NCBI RefSeq assembly: GCF_004331735.1
Contig: NZ_SJSO01000017.1
Span: 1-64,000, forward strand
Length of the DNA stretch: 64,000 nucleotides
Source: Pedobacter psychrodurus
Lineage (GTDB): Bacteria > Bacteroidota > Bacteroidia > Sphingobacteriales > Sphingobacteriaceae
Direction of reading: 5' to 3'
The position numbers and the translations under genes are program-made. Positions 1-8,495 of this stretch are shown here, in pieces (the stretch's first letter is position 1; every line of letters begins with the position of its first letter). Under the pieces are notes generated by a model, which worked only from the letters and a program-made list of their open reading frames with translations, was not told where the DNA came from and made no database searches.

Positions 1-159
1 AATAGAAGAAGTAGGCTTTTCATTTAGATAAGCCAATATTTTCCTGAAAGATTCAACCTCTATTTCAGCAAACCTTAACTTATAGTTAAAATGCTCAATC
101 AATTCTTCTCTGCTTAATTTGCTGTTAACATGAGAAATAGCATCTTCAATATCATTCAT
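1..159 (-). CDS. Partial hypothetical protein (N-terminal 53 residues)
   Basis: An open frame reads leftward from an ATG whose complement is at 157-159 and runs off the left edge with no stop. The visible 53 residues begin MNDIEDAISHVNSK and are hydrophilic and rich in Glu, Ile and Leu, which suggests a helical cytoplasmic protein. There is no signal peptide or recognisable motif. Function unknown; the C-terminal part lies outside the window. The frame is supported by coding-like composition and the absence of stops, but it is short, so confidence is moderate. Confidence 0.5.
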   Translation of the reverse strand, partial: MNDIEDAISHVNSKLSREELIEHFNYKLRFAEIEVESFRKILAYLNEKPTSSI

Positions 160-228
160 ATTTACAATGTTTATACAAATGTTGTAAATATTTATTTAAA
201 ATAAAAGCAATATTTAAAAATGTTGATA

Positions 229-273
229 AATAATAAAGGCATCTAAATCAGATGCCTTTATTATTTTTTTTTT
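229..273. terminator. Strong hairpin with T-run
   Basis: A perfect 16-bp inverted repeat (229-244 with 250-265) encloses a 5-nt loop and is followed by ten T residues on the plus strand (264-273). This is the form of a rho-independent terminator reading rightward. No plus-strand gene lies to its left in the window. Because the 3' arm is T-rich on the minus strand too, it may act for the leftward gene ending at 391. Confidence 0.6.
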
Positions 274-390
274 AAAAAATTAATTCCGCCAACAGGTTAA
301 TGTAGTTTATACAAGATAAAGATTTTAGTTGTAAGTAAGTTGGTAGTCTACTTTACTATTTGGCCAGAACAAGTTATGTTATTACTATGC

Positions 391-996
391 TTATTTTTCC
401 TTGCAGATTTTTAAGTACTTGGTGTATTCGTTTATAAATCGGTCGCGTTGTTTTTTATAGTCAATTACACTTTCAAAATTTCTATATTCCGGTTTCATAT
501 TGTTAAAGTAGAAATAAACCGTTACACCGTTTCCTGGAAACATAATAAATGTACCTAAGGTGCTGCCTGTTTCTATTGTTGCTCTGCTGAGTCCGTAAAC
601 CTTATAGCCATTAAACTCAAGTTCGATCAAATCTTTAGTTTCCATACCCGTTGTATGTGAGTTTAAAAATTTCAGATTATCAATCAGATTCTTTTTGTCC
701 TGGTTATATGCTTTTTGTTCGGAAAGTTCAACTTTCAAGTTTACGAATGGAGCTTTCTTATTGTTATTGTACAAAATTCTATAACCATCTGTTCTGGTTA
801 CTTGAACTTGTCCAACAGCTGTTGGTATAATCTTTATCTTTTCTGAACCTTCTGGCAATCTGTTTGCACTGGCAGCAGTAAAGTTCGTTGCCGTTTTAAA
901 CGAAATATAACATTGTGTAATTTCATTTGTACTGGTAAAGCTAATTAAAAATGTTCCTAATAGAATGGCGGAAAGCAAAGTCAATTTTGATTTCAT
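391..996 (-). CDS. Secreted hypothetical protein (201 aa)
   Basis: The protein starts MKSKLTLLSAILLGTFLISF, a clear signal peptide with a basic n-region and hydrophobic core, so it should leave the cytoplasm. The mature part (about residues 24-201) has alternating hydrophobic and polar segments that suggest beta-strands, with Cys near positions 29 and 198. I recognise no named domain. It is flanked by gene-poor DNA on both sides: a hairpin lies about 120 nt downstream and a repeat element upstream, so it is probably transcribed alone. Codon use matches the neighbouring Bacteroidota genes. Function not assigned. Confidence 0.75.
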   Translation of the reverse strand: MKSKLTLLSAILLGTFLISFTSTNEITQCYISFKTATNFTAASANRLPEGSEKIKIIPTAVGQVQVTRTDGYRILYNNNKKAPFVNLKVELSEQKAYNQDKKNLIDNLKFLNSHTTGMETKDLIELEFNGYKVYGLSRATIETGSTLGTFIMFPGNGVTVYFYFNNMKPEYRNFESVIDYKKQRDRFINEYTKYLKICKEK

Positions 997-1206
997 GTTT
1001 TTAAGATCTCGTATAATTTAGTGACAACAAGATAAATAATTTTTAAACTTTAGCTCAACTAAATCAAGAAGTGATGGCGCTATTGGCGTCAGTCTTGTGT
1101 AAAGGACATGTGAATCGGGGACTTATGCTTCCCGAAATTTAGCTAGATTCATTTAAGAGCTTCTTTTAAAACACAAGTCGGGCCTTTGCTTGGGCCGTGG
1201 CGCTAA

Positions 1207-1369
1207 GACTTGCGCTCAATGTCATTAAGTTAATGGATAAATCGCAAAAAGATGTCACCCTGAGCGTAGTCGAAGGACATTTATTTGCGACTTATCAATC
1301 TCAAGAAGTCTTCGACTACGCTCAGACTGACGACCGTGGTGCTTAACTTAATGACATTGGACTTGCGCT
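1207..1369. mobile_element. MITE-like element with 17-bp TIRs and 10-bp direct repeats
   Basis: A 143-bp segment (1217-1359) begins with CAATGTCATTAAGTTAA and ends with its exact reverse complement (1343-1359). The 10-bp sequence GACTTGCGCT stands immediately outside both ends (1207-1216 and 1360-1369), as a target duplication would. Inside are further nested inverted repeats (1236-1248 with 1284-1296, one mismatch; 1257-1277 roughly with 1308-1326), including the 'CTGAGCGTAGTCGAAG' module found elsewhere in the window. There is no coding capacity, so mobility would need a transposase supplied in trans. Confidence 0.65.
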
Positions 1370-1499
1370 AGCATGCGTTGAGCGTTTGGAGTTTGGAGAC
1401 CGATTCGTCATTGAGAACGGAAGCCTGTCAGCTTATATTTCCTTCTATGCCTTATATGGTCAAATGTCACTTTTAAGGTGTTTGGTTTGTTATACCCCT

Positions 1500-1540
1500 T
1501 AACAAAATCAACCGGGAACTTTCGTTATTCCCAGTTGATT
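1500..1540 (-). terminator. Rho-independent terminator of the FISUMP gene
   Basis: A 13-bp stem with one mismatch (1506-1518 with 1528-1540) and a 9-nt loop is followed on the minus strand by TTTTGTT. It lies about 55 nt downstream of the minus-strand stop at 1596. Confidence 0.65.
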
Positions 1541-1595
1541 AAGCGATTTCTAGCCTTTAGGTTTCGAAATATGAGCATTATTGCGATATGGGCAA

Positions 1596-2672
1596 TTAAT
1601 CTTTTACCAACCTTACTGCGGCACCTGTGGTTTTACTATAATCGGTTACACGCGGTTCGCTGTATTTGTTAAAATCAAGGTAGTAGGCAAAGCTGTCGCC
1701 GCTTGATTTGGTAGTGCTCGACCACCAATAACTTAACCATACGCCATAAAGGAAAGATTTTCCCCCGCCGTATTCATCGCCACCTGCACTACCATTGTGA
1801 AGTAAATTAAGGCCCGAAGAATTATCGCCATTGCCATGCGCAAATTTGTAAGGATCTTTTATGTCCCAGCCAGTGGTTGCCCTCATTTTTTTACCGGCCA
1901 CTTTTTCGCCGCCTAAAGCCGCGATAAGGGTTACGAATTCATTGCTGCTGGGCACATGCCAACCAGCAGGCGCTAATCCACGACGATCGGTAACCGCATA
2001 AAAGTTGTACAGCTTTCCGTATTTCTTTTCATTACTGCTATCGAAATTAAGGTAACAAAAAGCAGGAATTTTTTCTCTGCTTACCTTTTCCCATTCTTTT
2101 TGGTTGGCCACGTAATAAATCTGCTCGCCGTTTCTATATGTACTCACGTTTAAATTGGTGCTTGTCCATACCTGGTTGCCAATTTTTACCGGACCTGTTA
2201 TTTCTGGCGAGGCATTGTATATTTCTTTTAACTGTGCCGCTTGTGCTGCATTACAGCTCCAAACAAAGTTAGTAGGTTGTATGCCACCGCTTCTTTTTAA
2301 ACATTCTTTCGTAGCTATTGCATCGGCCTCTTCTTTGGTTTTTGCTATGCCCCAGCCAAATGCAGTACCCACATTACCGTTTATGGTGCGGTAGGCTGCA
2401 CAACCTGTACCCGAATAGGTGAGTACAATGCTACAAGATCCGCCACGTTTGTTGCATTCGTCAACCGCTCTTTTTTCGGCTTCTGCCCGATTTGGCTGAT
2501 CGAACGAAAAACCATAATAAAAACCATTAGATCGGTCTATAGCCAATGCACCATATTTGGTTTTAACCGGAACAGCCGTTTTGGTCGCCGATTTTTTTAC
2601 CTGCGCAATTAAATTGGATGTGGTAACCAATTGCACAAGCATTGCCATTAGTAGTAGTTTGTTTATTTTCAT
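1596..2672 (-). CDS. Secreted DUF4189 + FISUMP (Fib_succ_major) protein
   Basis: This 358-residue protein starts with a signal peptide (MKINKLLLMAMLVQLVTTSN..., cleavage near residue 24). Residues about 40-150 resemble DUF4189: a YGALA start, repeated acidic/basic pattern and paired cysteines (GGSCSIV, GTGCAAY, KECLKR, VWSCNA). Residues about 162-357 carry a Fibrobacter succinogenes major paralogous domain, seen in KIGNQVWTSTNLNV, YGKLYNFYAV, GWHVPSSNEF, YWWSST and the terminal AAVRLVKD. FISUMP domains are cell-surface or secreted modules common in Bacteroidota with no settled function. A terminator-like hairpin follows the gene. The two-domain combination is clear; the role is not known. Confidence 0.85.
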   Translation of the reverse strand: MKINKLLLMAMLVQLVTTSNLIAQVKKSATKTAVPVKTKYGALAIDRSNGFYYGFSFDQPNRAEAEKRAVDECNKRGGSCSIVLTYSGTGCAAYRTINGNVGTAFGWGIAKTKEEADAIATKECLKRSGGIQPTNFVWSCNAAQAAQLKEIYNASPEITGPVKIGNQVWTSTNLNVSTYRNGEQIYYVANQKEWEKVSREKIPAFCYLNFDSSNEKKYGKLYNFYAVTDRRGLAPAGWHVPSSNEFVTLIAALGGEKVAGKKMRATTGWDIKDPYKFAHGNGDNSSGLNLLHNGSAGGDEYGGGKSFLYGVWLSYWWSSTTKSSGDSFAYYLDFNKYSEPRVTDYSKTTGAAVRLVKD

Positions 2673-3185
2673 GCCTTTATTGTTTGTTTGTTATTGGCAA
2701 ATCTCCCGATTGTATATGCGGCAATCAATACCGCTTAATGGGTATATTTTTACGATGAAAGTCCGAAGTCAGGGGTCGGGGGTCAGAAGTCGGGCTTTCT
2801 TAAAGAGATGAGGATTAGAGAGGTTTTTGGAGCGCAAAGACAGTAATCCTTAGGCTGGCTTCGGTCCTGCTGTCCGTTCCCCCCGAACAAACCTGTGAAA
2901 CACGCAAGCACACAATAAAAAAGTAAAAACTAGTGCTTAAATCGGGATCCACTCCCATCAGGGCTATTTAACAATAGGCTGCAGCCCGAAAACACAATGA
3001 ATGTATGAAGTAATCTATTTTGTTGGATTAGTCTGGGGTCGGAGGGGCGAAGTTTGAGTTTATAAAAGCGAAATTGTACGTCATTGTGAGCGGAAGGCCA
3101 GGGCTTGTGAGCTAGCGTGAAGCCTGTCTGCTGCAGGCAGGCAATCTATTTGATGATTTCAGCCGCATTACATCCACATCATGGA
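2673..3185. other. Gene-free gap with degenerate repeats
   Basis: No gene is supported. Around 2766-2796 there is a low-complexity stretch of GGTC/AGTC words; 2827-2960 holds fragments of the 'GGAGCGCAAAG' repeat type also seen near 54377. At 3079-3147 a degraded copy of the GTCATTGCGAGG repeat is seen, with a GCCTG/CAGGC palindrome in its middle. Confidence 0.5.
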
Positions 3186-3650
3186 TTAATCGCGGTTTTT
3201 ATTTAACCTGTCCCAAAAGCTATTGTGATCTGATTTACTAACGAGGCCTTCGCTGAGATATATTTCAAGAAATTTTAGAATAGAAGTGGCCTGTACTGCC
3301 ATTTCCTGAGTGCCATGATCGTCGTTTATAACTTCGTATTGACCTCCTTCCTGGAGTTGGATTAACCATTGGTCGCTGTAGATCATATATTCGGCAAAAT
3401 GGAAAATATTGTTTGCTAATTCACTTTTATAATCAATTGCCTCATGTACTGGAATTACCCTGAATAACCAATCATCGGTGTTAAATCCATTACAAAATGT
3501 ATAGAATTCAATAAGGTCTGGTGGAAGTGGGTGGTTAAGCTTTTGTTCAAGGTCTGCAAGATCTTCTGGGCTACAGGGAGCGTTAAAGGTAATGCTCAGT
3601 TGCTTTACTGCAAGTTGATGATCTTTGAAAAGTTGTTTGACCTTGTTCAT
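3186..3650 (-). CDS. SMI1/KNR4 (SUKH) family protein
   Basis: A 154-residue cytoplasmic protein without signal peptide. The pattern 'SPEDLADLEQKLNHPLPPDL' followed by 'IEFYTFCNGFN' is the N-terminal signature of the SMI1/KNR4 (SUKH) superfamily; family length is usually 130-180 residues, so this is complete. SUKH proteins often act as immunity proteins to polymorphic toxins, but many are solitary and of unknown role. No toxin gene is adjacent. It lies downstream of the defence-type cluster on the same strand, separated by one unrelated secreted protein gene. Family call is firm; an immunity role is only inference. Confidence 0.8.
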   Translation of the reverse strand: MNKVKQLFKDHQLAVKQLSITFNAPCSPEDLADLEQKLNHPLPPDLIEFYTFCNGFNTDDWLFRVIPVHEAIDYKSELANNIFHFAEYMIYSDQWLIQLQEGGQYEVINDDHGTQEMAVQATSILKFLEIYLSEGLVSKSDHNSFWDRLNKNRD

Positions 3651-3710
3651 GCGTTTAGTAATTCAAGATTTCACACGCGGCACGCGTGAACTAGCGATGA
3701 GATTATATCA

Positions 3711-4433
3711 CTAAAGGCCAAAGCGATAATCTATTGTTTTTACATCATCGGATTTAATTGAAATTATCTTTGTGGCTATCTTACCGTTTATTTCTGCGAC
3801 CGTCAAACTTGTCCTGCCCTTTGAGGTTATTATAACTTCGTAAAGTCCGGGTGATAACTTAACCGAATAGCTGCCATTTCCGTCAGCAGTAACAATCTTA
3901 GCAGTTTCATCCCTCTCAATTGAGTACATATCTTTAATTACAGCAGAGCTCAACTCATCAAAGCCTGCTTTGGTGTCGCCATTCATCTCTTTTAATTGAC
4001 TGCTGTACTTTTCAACGTCAACTTTATTATCAACTAAATATTTTAATACTGCTGCTCGTTCATATTTGGCTGTTGGACTTTGTTTACGGCCGGTTGTATC
4101 AGTCTTTCTAACATAAATTTTTGCTCCAACGTCGGGCTTATCCCCATAGTTTTTATTGAAATAGTATGTTACTACTCCTTTTAATTCTCCATTTGATAGA
4201 TTTTTGTTAGACGCAATTGTCTTTAGATCTTCTTTAACAAAGTCAATAGATTTTAACTCTGATTGCTTAATGTTGATGGGATTTCCTTTAAATGAAATTT
4301 TCAATATTCCATTTATTAAGGAGGTGACATTACCTTCGATTATTTCGCCACTCTTAAGAGTTATAACTGTTTGACCAAAAGCGGTGGTGACGAAAGATAA
4401 TATCATCACGATTACGATTAATTTTAGTTTCAT
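3711..4433 (-). CDS. Secreted carboxypeptidase-regulatory-like protein (240 aa)
   Basis: A signal peptide (MKLKLIVIVMILSFVTTAFG) leads into residues about 23-65, 'VITLKSGEIIEGNVTSL...', a small beta-barrel-like segment common at the start of Bacteroidota envelope proteins. A middle part (residues 70-175) is charged and helical. Residues about 185-240 ('DGNGSYSVKLSPGLYEVIITSKGR') look like a CarboxypepD_reg-type beta-sandwich. The protein is probably periplasmic or surface attached. It is 60 nt from the SUKH gene on the same strand and 127 nt from the HNH gene. No catalytic residues are apparent and the function is unknown. Confidence 0.7.
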   Translation of the reverse strand: MKLKLIVIVMILSFVTTAFGQTVITLKSGEIIEGNVTSLINGILKISFKGNPINIKQSELKSIDFVKEDLKTIASNKNLSNGELKGVVTYYFNKNYGDKPDVGAKIYVRKTDTTGRKQSPTAKYERAAVLKYLVDNKVDVEKYSSQLKEMNGDTKAGFDELSSAVIKDMYSIERDETAKIVTADGNGSYSVKLSPGLYEVIITSKGRTSLTVAEINGKIATKIISIKSDDVKTIDYRFGL

Positions 4434-4560
4434 AGTCTACTTGGATATCTGTAACCAGATTTTATTGTTTCAATTTAATATTTTTATTAGAAATTAATGT
4501 ATACTTTAATGAAAGCGTATATAGTATACGATGATTTCACACCTTCAGCGATGAGGCCTT

Positions 4561-5178
4561 TTAACGTATTGCATCTTTTATTATATCAATCAATTCTTTT
4601 TTATCTTGAGGATCTACATTTTTTAAGCTCACTACAAGCTGGTGTAAAAGAGTGGGACTTGCCTTTTGGTAAGCTTTAGCTCGTTGCTCCACCGTAATTA
4701 ATCTGAATAATTCACAAAAAGTTATTGTTTCGCTTCCTTTTGATGTTTTTGCAACGAATACACATTCATTGATAATATCTATATGATCTGAGTAGTTGTC
4801 ATAATGAGCGTGAATTATTTTGAAATTTTTTCCATTCTTAGGATAATTTACAATTGCTCTATTCAAAACTGGCTTAGTACTTTTCTTCGTATTGCAGGCA
4901 GGGCAGCTTAGTGCTAAATTCAGAGTTTTAAATGTAAAAACTTCATATTCCGACTTTGGAATAATATGTTCTATATCTACTTCCTTGATATCAAAACCAA
5001 GTTGATATTTACAATAGCAACACTCATTAAATTGCTGTATTCTTAAATGAGAAATGATATTCATTTTTATTGAATCAAATACAGCTTTTGTCCAGTCAGT
5101 ATGGGTGCTAAAATGTTGCGTAATTATTAACGCTTCTTCTGCTGTAGGAGTATACGGAATTAAGATTCTATTACTCAT
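4561..5178 (-). CDS. ptuB-like: HNH endonuclease, PtuB-like partner of the upstream ATPase
   Basis: I place the start at 5178 (MSNRIL...), because its ATG overlaps the stop of the upstream ATPase in an 8-nt ATGAGTAA junction typical of coupled translation; a start at 5193 is also open. In the 205-residue product the HNH core is clear: a zinc-knuckle pair C53-C56, then E70-H71 in VDIEHIIPK, N87 in LNLAL, and C92-C95 in SCPACN. This matches the HNH nucleases of Septu (PtuB) and of retron-associated PtuAB modules. The expected role is cleavage of nucleic acid during phage infection, controlled by the ATPase. No reverse transcriptase or retron RNA is visible nearby, so a free-standing Septu-type pair is the best reading. 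Target and activity are inferred from family only. Confidence 0.8.
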   Translation of the reverse strand: MSNRILIPYTPTAEEALIITQHFSTHTDWTKAVFDSIKMNIISHLRIQQFNECCYCKYQLGFDIKEVDIEHIIPKSEYEVFTFKTLNLALSCPACNTKKSTKPVLNRAIVNYPKNGKNFKIIHAHYDNYSDHIDIINECVFVAKTSKGSETITFCELFRLITVEQRAKAYQKASPTLLHQLVVSLKNVDPQDKKELIDIIKDAIR

Positions 5179-6583
5179 TAGAATTCGCTTCAAATATTGC
5201 TTTAATAACAGATTTCATAGGATCTTTATCCAAGATTGAAGGGTAAAATTCTCTTAGTTTGTTTTGAATTTTAATTAGTTCTTGATTTGATCTTTCATTA
5301 TTTGATAACAAAACTAGTGCTTTGGAAACATTTTCATAGAGATTAAAGTTGCGAGTAGATTGCATTTCAAACACATTTAATAAAATATCTTCAGCAGACC
5401 ACCCATAGGTTGATTCATCAATTTTTTTTGCATATATTATACCTTTCGTGTTTTTTAAAGATATTACTGAAGAGTTATTTGGTTTTAAATCAGATGCTAA
5501 AAAAGGTGAATGAGAGGCTATTATTATATGACAACCTGAGACGTTCTCCAAAATTTTATTAATTAGATCTATATATTTTACTTGCCATTGGGGATGTAAG
5601 CTTATCTCTGGTTCATCAATTAAAATTAAGCTATCATTTTTTAGCAATGGAATAAGTGATAACAATGTTGATAATATATTAGCTTCTCCTGAACTAGCTT
5701 CTCGAAAATTAAAAGGTATTCCTCCTTTTTTAAATACCTGAATTTCGAATGTTCTGATAAAACCAATTTTTCTTAAAATACTTATTATTTCGTATTCGTA
5801 AACATTTTCGCTATAAAGTAAATTGTCTTTACGTATTCTACCGATATTCTTTTCTGAAAAGTTGATCGTCAATTCATTTTCACTGGTGCCGTATTGTAAT
5901 TTATCTATAATAAAATCACATATTTCGGATGCTCTTGCTTTTATAATATTTGAAAAAGTCTCACTTCTATAGGAAAAGCGATTGGCATTGTATTTCTCTA
6001 AATAATCTATTAATGATTTTGGAGTAATATCTTGTACCGTATCAAAGAATGAATTCATAAACTTGTAACTCAATTTAATTATTGGCTCATAGTCTAAATA
6101 ATCAAAAATGTGTCTATAATTTCTTGAAACATCAAGTTCTGAATAGCTTTCAAATACTATTTCAAGAGCTCTGTTCATTAAAGCTCTATTAGAAAAACTA
6201 TTTACACTATTTCTAGTTCCTAAGTAGTTGTATTTAAAATCTTTATGATATATTTCGCGTATTAAATGTGACGAGGGTCTAAAGCTTTGGTCAACTGGAA
6301 ATTTATCAGATATACTGTTTGTAATTGCAATTATTTTTGACGGAATTTTATTGAATTCAAAATGAGAATCTTTAAAGAGATACTGTTGATTTTCGTTACG
6401 GTTCAAGCTATTGAAAAATCTCGCAATTTCACTTAAAATTCTACTCTTTCCAGTTCCATTATTGCCTATGACAAGAGAAAAATAGTTTTCATTGATAGAT
6501 TCAGAGTTATCAATTAGTGTAATTTTATCCGTACTAATTAATTTGTTGTCTATTTCTAAACTATAGAGTCTAAATCCATTCAT
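5171..6583 (-). CDS. ptuA-like: ABC/SMC-type AAA ATPase, PtuA-like
   Basis: The 470-residue protein has a Walker A motif at residues 40-47 (GNNGTGKS), an ABC-type signature in 'REASSGEANIL', Walker B with catalytic Glu at D323-E324 (LILIDEPEISLHPQW), and an H-loop in 'IIIASHSPFLAS'. This is the arrangement of AAA_15/AAA_21 ATPases such as PtuA. The nucleotide fold is split around a long insertion (about residues 85-285), as in SMC-like defence ATPases. There is no nuclease domain in this protein; the overlapping HNH gene supplies one. Composition is more AT-rich than the flanking housekeeping genes, which suggests transfer. RecF-like or RloC-like function is a less likely alternative, since RloC carries its own HNH-type domain. 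Confidence 0.8.
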   Translation of the reverse strand: MNGFRLYSLEIDNKLISTDKITLIDNSESINENYFSLVIGNNGTGKSRILSEIARFFNSLNRNENQQYLFKDSHFEFNKIPSKIIAITNSISDKFPVDQSFRPSSHLIREIYHKDFKYNYLGTRNSVNSFSNRALMNRALEIVFESYSELDVSRNYRHIFDYLDYEPIIKLSYKFMNSFFDTVQDITPKSLIDYLEKYNANRFSYRSETFSNIIKARASEICDFIIDKLQYGTSENELTINFSEKNIGRIRKDNLLYSENVYEYEIISILRKIGFIRTFEIQVFKKGGIPFNFREASSGEANILSTLLSLIPLLKNDSLILIDEPEISLHPQWQVKYIDLINKILENVSGCHIIIASHSPFLASDLKPNNSSVISLKNTKGIIYAKKIDESTYGWSAEDILLNVFEMQSTRNFNLYENVSKALVLLSNNERSNQELIKIQNKLREFYPSILDKDPMKSVIKAIFEANSNE

Positions 6584-6713
6584 GTTTTATTAACTAAGGT
6601 AGTAGTTTTAAATTTTGTATCTCGTTTTGTCAATTGGTAGAAGCTTGGGACTTTAGAATAGTCTTTAAGTGAAGAACTTCTGGACACCTAATCAAAACAC
6701 TTATTATACCGTT

Positions 6714-8495
6714 TTATTCAGCTAGAATTTTAGCTAAAATGATTTCTAAGTCTGTAGAGCCATCAACTGGATATGCACTAGCTAGCCATTCTTCTTTGGT
6801 CATTTCGTCAAAAATGCTCATATTGTTTTTAGCTTTAAAGTTGATATTGAATGCTTGAATTATATGAGTTTTAATATCTTCTTTAATATCAGAATATTCT
6901 GTAATTTGAAATTCATGAGACAATATATTTGCATTTGTAATTAAGCGTTGAATAGCATTTCTTGAATAGTAGTTCTCGATTTCACGCTTTCTTAAAATAT
7001 CAAAGCCGCCACCTAACTCTTGAACTTTATCTATGAGCAACTGTTTATTCGCTAATTTTGTATCATAGTCGGTAGCGCCTCTATCTGAATCAAGAATAAA
7101 AATAAATTTGCGATTTATTTTTCTGCACAGCTCAGCATTCACAAAAAACTCCACTTGATCACCGCCACAAGGAATTAATAAAATATCATCAGGTAAACCA
7201 CCGATAATTTTTTGAAATGCTCTTTCCCAGAATTTAACATCTCCGCTACCCTCCACAAATACAGCTTTTCGATAATTTTCGTTTAGCAAATTATAGTTCG
7301 GCCTAATTCCTAGTTCTTTTATAACGACATCCAAAATGTCAGCTTCATTCTCATAATTGAAATAGTTTGATATTTCATTTTCTTTTTTTACAACTACAAT
7401 ATTTGAATTTTTTGTTGCGCCTGCAAATACTGGCGAATGCGTTGTTACGAAAAATTGGCTGTTTTCAGATAAAGTAATGATAGAATCTAATAAATCATTC
7501 TGCAATTCGGGGTGAAGAAATGTTTCAGGCTCTTCAATTCCAAATATTTGATATTTTTTTGTTGCCTTTTGTGCTAAATATTCAAAATATGCAACCATTA
7601 AGAGTCTTTTAAATCCTGTCCCTTTATTTGATATTGGGATTTCAAAAGTATCAGTTGAAAATTTAAGCGATAGATCAAACTTTACTAGATTGCCCCAATT
7701 ACAGGCGACCGAGGGTTTTATCTTTTCTAAGTTAGGAACATTTCTTTTCATTAATTCAGTTATAATGCTGAATTCTGTTTCTAAATCGGTCTGAACATTC
7801 GTTTCTATTTGAGTTGTCAATGCAGAATTATTTTGCAAAGATTGAGTTGCAATTGGCTTAAATTGTGTTTGAAAAGCAGTTGAACCAATATTCAAATCTT
7901 GTTCTGCATCAAAAAGTGAGTAATCTGGCATTTCAAAGAATTCATATTGTTTTTTCAAATTCTTTAAATATTCATCGCCTGGATATTCCTTTTCAACTCT
8001 GCCTAAGTCTTGTGTGTTTGCGTCTATGAGTTCGATCTTTGAAATATTTGTTACACCTCGTCCTGAACGTGAATGTTCAACACTTAATGCACTTAAATAT
8101 CCGTTTATATCAACTTCTTTTACGCCCCAACAATTAGAATATTGTTCATTACTTATGTCATAGCAAGAGTAAAATAGTTCTTTTACTAATTTACCTGCGC
8201 TTGAGAATGTAAAGACTTTCTTTAGTTTAATTTTGCCATCAACATCTAATGCTAATGAATTAATAGTTTCGTTCGTCTCAAAACGAATTGTAATTTCAGT
8301 TCGTTCGTTGTCAACAATGCCTTTAAAAACATCATTTGATGTGAATTTGTCATTAAAGAAAGCGTCGAGAGCTTTAAGTATATTAGATTTTCCTGAGTCA
8401 TTTTTTCCTACGAAAGAATTAATTTCACCGACTTTAAGATTCTGTAGAGATTTAATTCCTCTAAAATTATTAATTGAGATGTCGTAAATTTTCAT
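6714..8495 (-). CDS. OLD-family ATP-dependent endonuclease (ABC ATPase + TOPRIM)
   Basis: A 593-residue two-domain protein. The N-terminal ATPase has Walker A at residues 30-37 (GKNDSGKS) and Walker B in 'IFGIEEPETFLHPEL', then 'FFVTTHSPVFAGA'. The C-terminal TOPRIM domain has the catalytic Glu at 415 (VFVEGSGD) and the DxD pair at 469/471 (FILDSDRG). This is the architecture of Class 1/2 OLD nucleases and of GajA of the Gabija system. A GajB-type UvrD helicase is not present on either side, so I call it a stand-alone OLD nuclease rather than Gabija. It lies 130 nt upstream of the PtuA-like gene on the same strand and could be co-transcribed. AT-rich codon use again hints at transfer. A role in phage defence is inferred from family and context. 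Confidence 0.85.
   Translation of the reverse strand: MKIYDISINNFRGIKSLQNLKVGEINSFVGKNDSGKSNILKALDAFFNDKFTSNDVFKGIVDNERTEITIRFETNETINSLALDVDGKIKLKKVFTFSSAGKLVKELFYSCYDISNEQYSNCWGVKEVDINGYLSALSVEHSRSGRGVTNISKIELIDANTQDLGRVEKEYPGDEYLKNLKKQYEFFEMPDYSLFDAEQDLNIGSTAFQTQFKPIATQSLQNNSALTTQIETNVQTDLETEFSIITELMKRNVPNLEKIKPSVACNWGNLVKFDLSLKFSTDTFEIPISNKGTGFKRLLMVAYFEYLAQKATKKYQIFGIEEPETFLHPELQNDLLDSIITLSENSQFFVTTHSPVFAGATKNSNIVVVKKENEISNYFNYENEADILDVVIKELGIRPNYNLLNENYRKAVFVEGSGDVKFWERAFQKIIGGLPDDILLIPCGGDQVEFFVNAELCRKINRKFIFILDSDRGATDYDTKLANKQLLIDKVQELGGGFDILRKREIENYYSRNAIQRLITNANILSHEFQITEYSDIKEDIKTHIIQAFNINFKAKNNMSIFDEMTKEEWLASAYPVDGSTDLEIILAKILAE

Larger units (their letters stand above)
997..1595. 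other. Gene-free gap with repeats
   Basis: No credible gene is seen. The gap holds a 143-bp element with terminal inverted repeats (1217-1359) and a hairpin near 1506-1540 that belongs to the leftward gene ending at 1596. A 64-residue frame starting at 1478 runs into the FISUMP gene in the opposite direction and is not supported. Confidence 0.7.

Noticed and set aside
1478..1672. 64-residue rightward frame overlapping the end of the FISUMP gene
   Set aside because: Antisense to a well-supported gene and partly made of its terminator hairpin.
4561..6583. Retron with PtuAB effector
   Set aside because: No reverse transcriptase gene and no msr/msd-like structured region near the pair.
6714..8495. 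Gabija system
   Set aside because: No GajB/UvrD-type helicase gene on either side.
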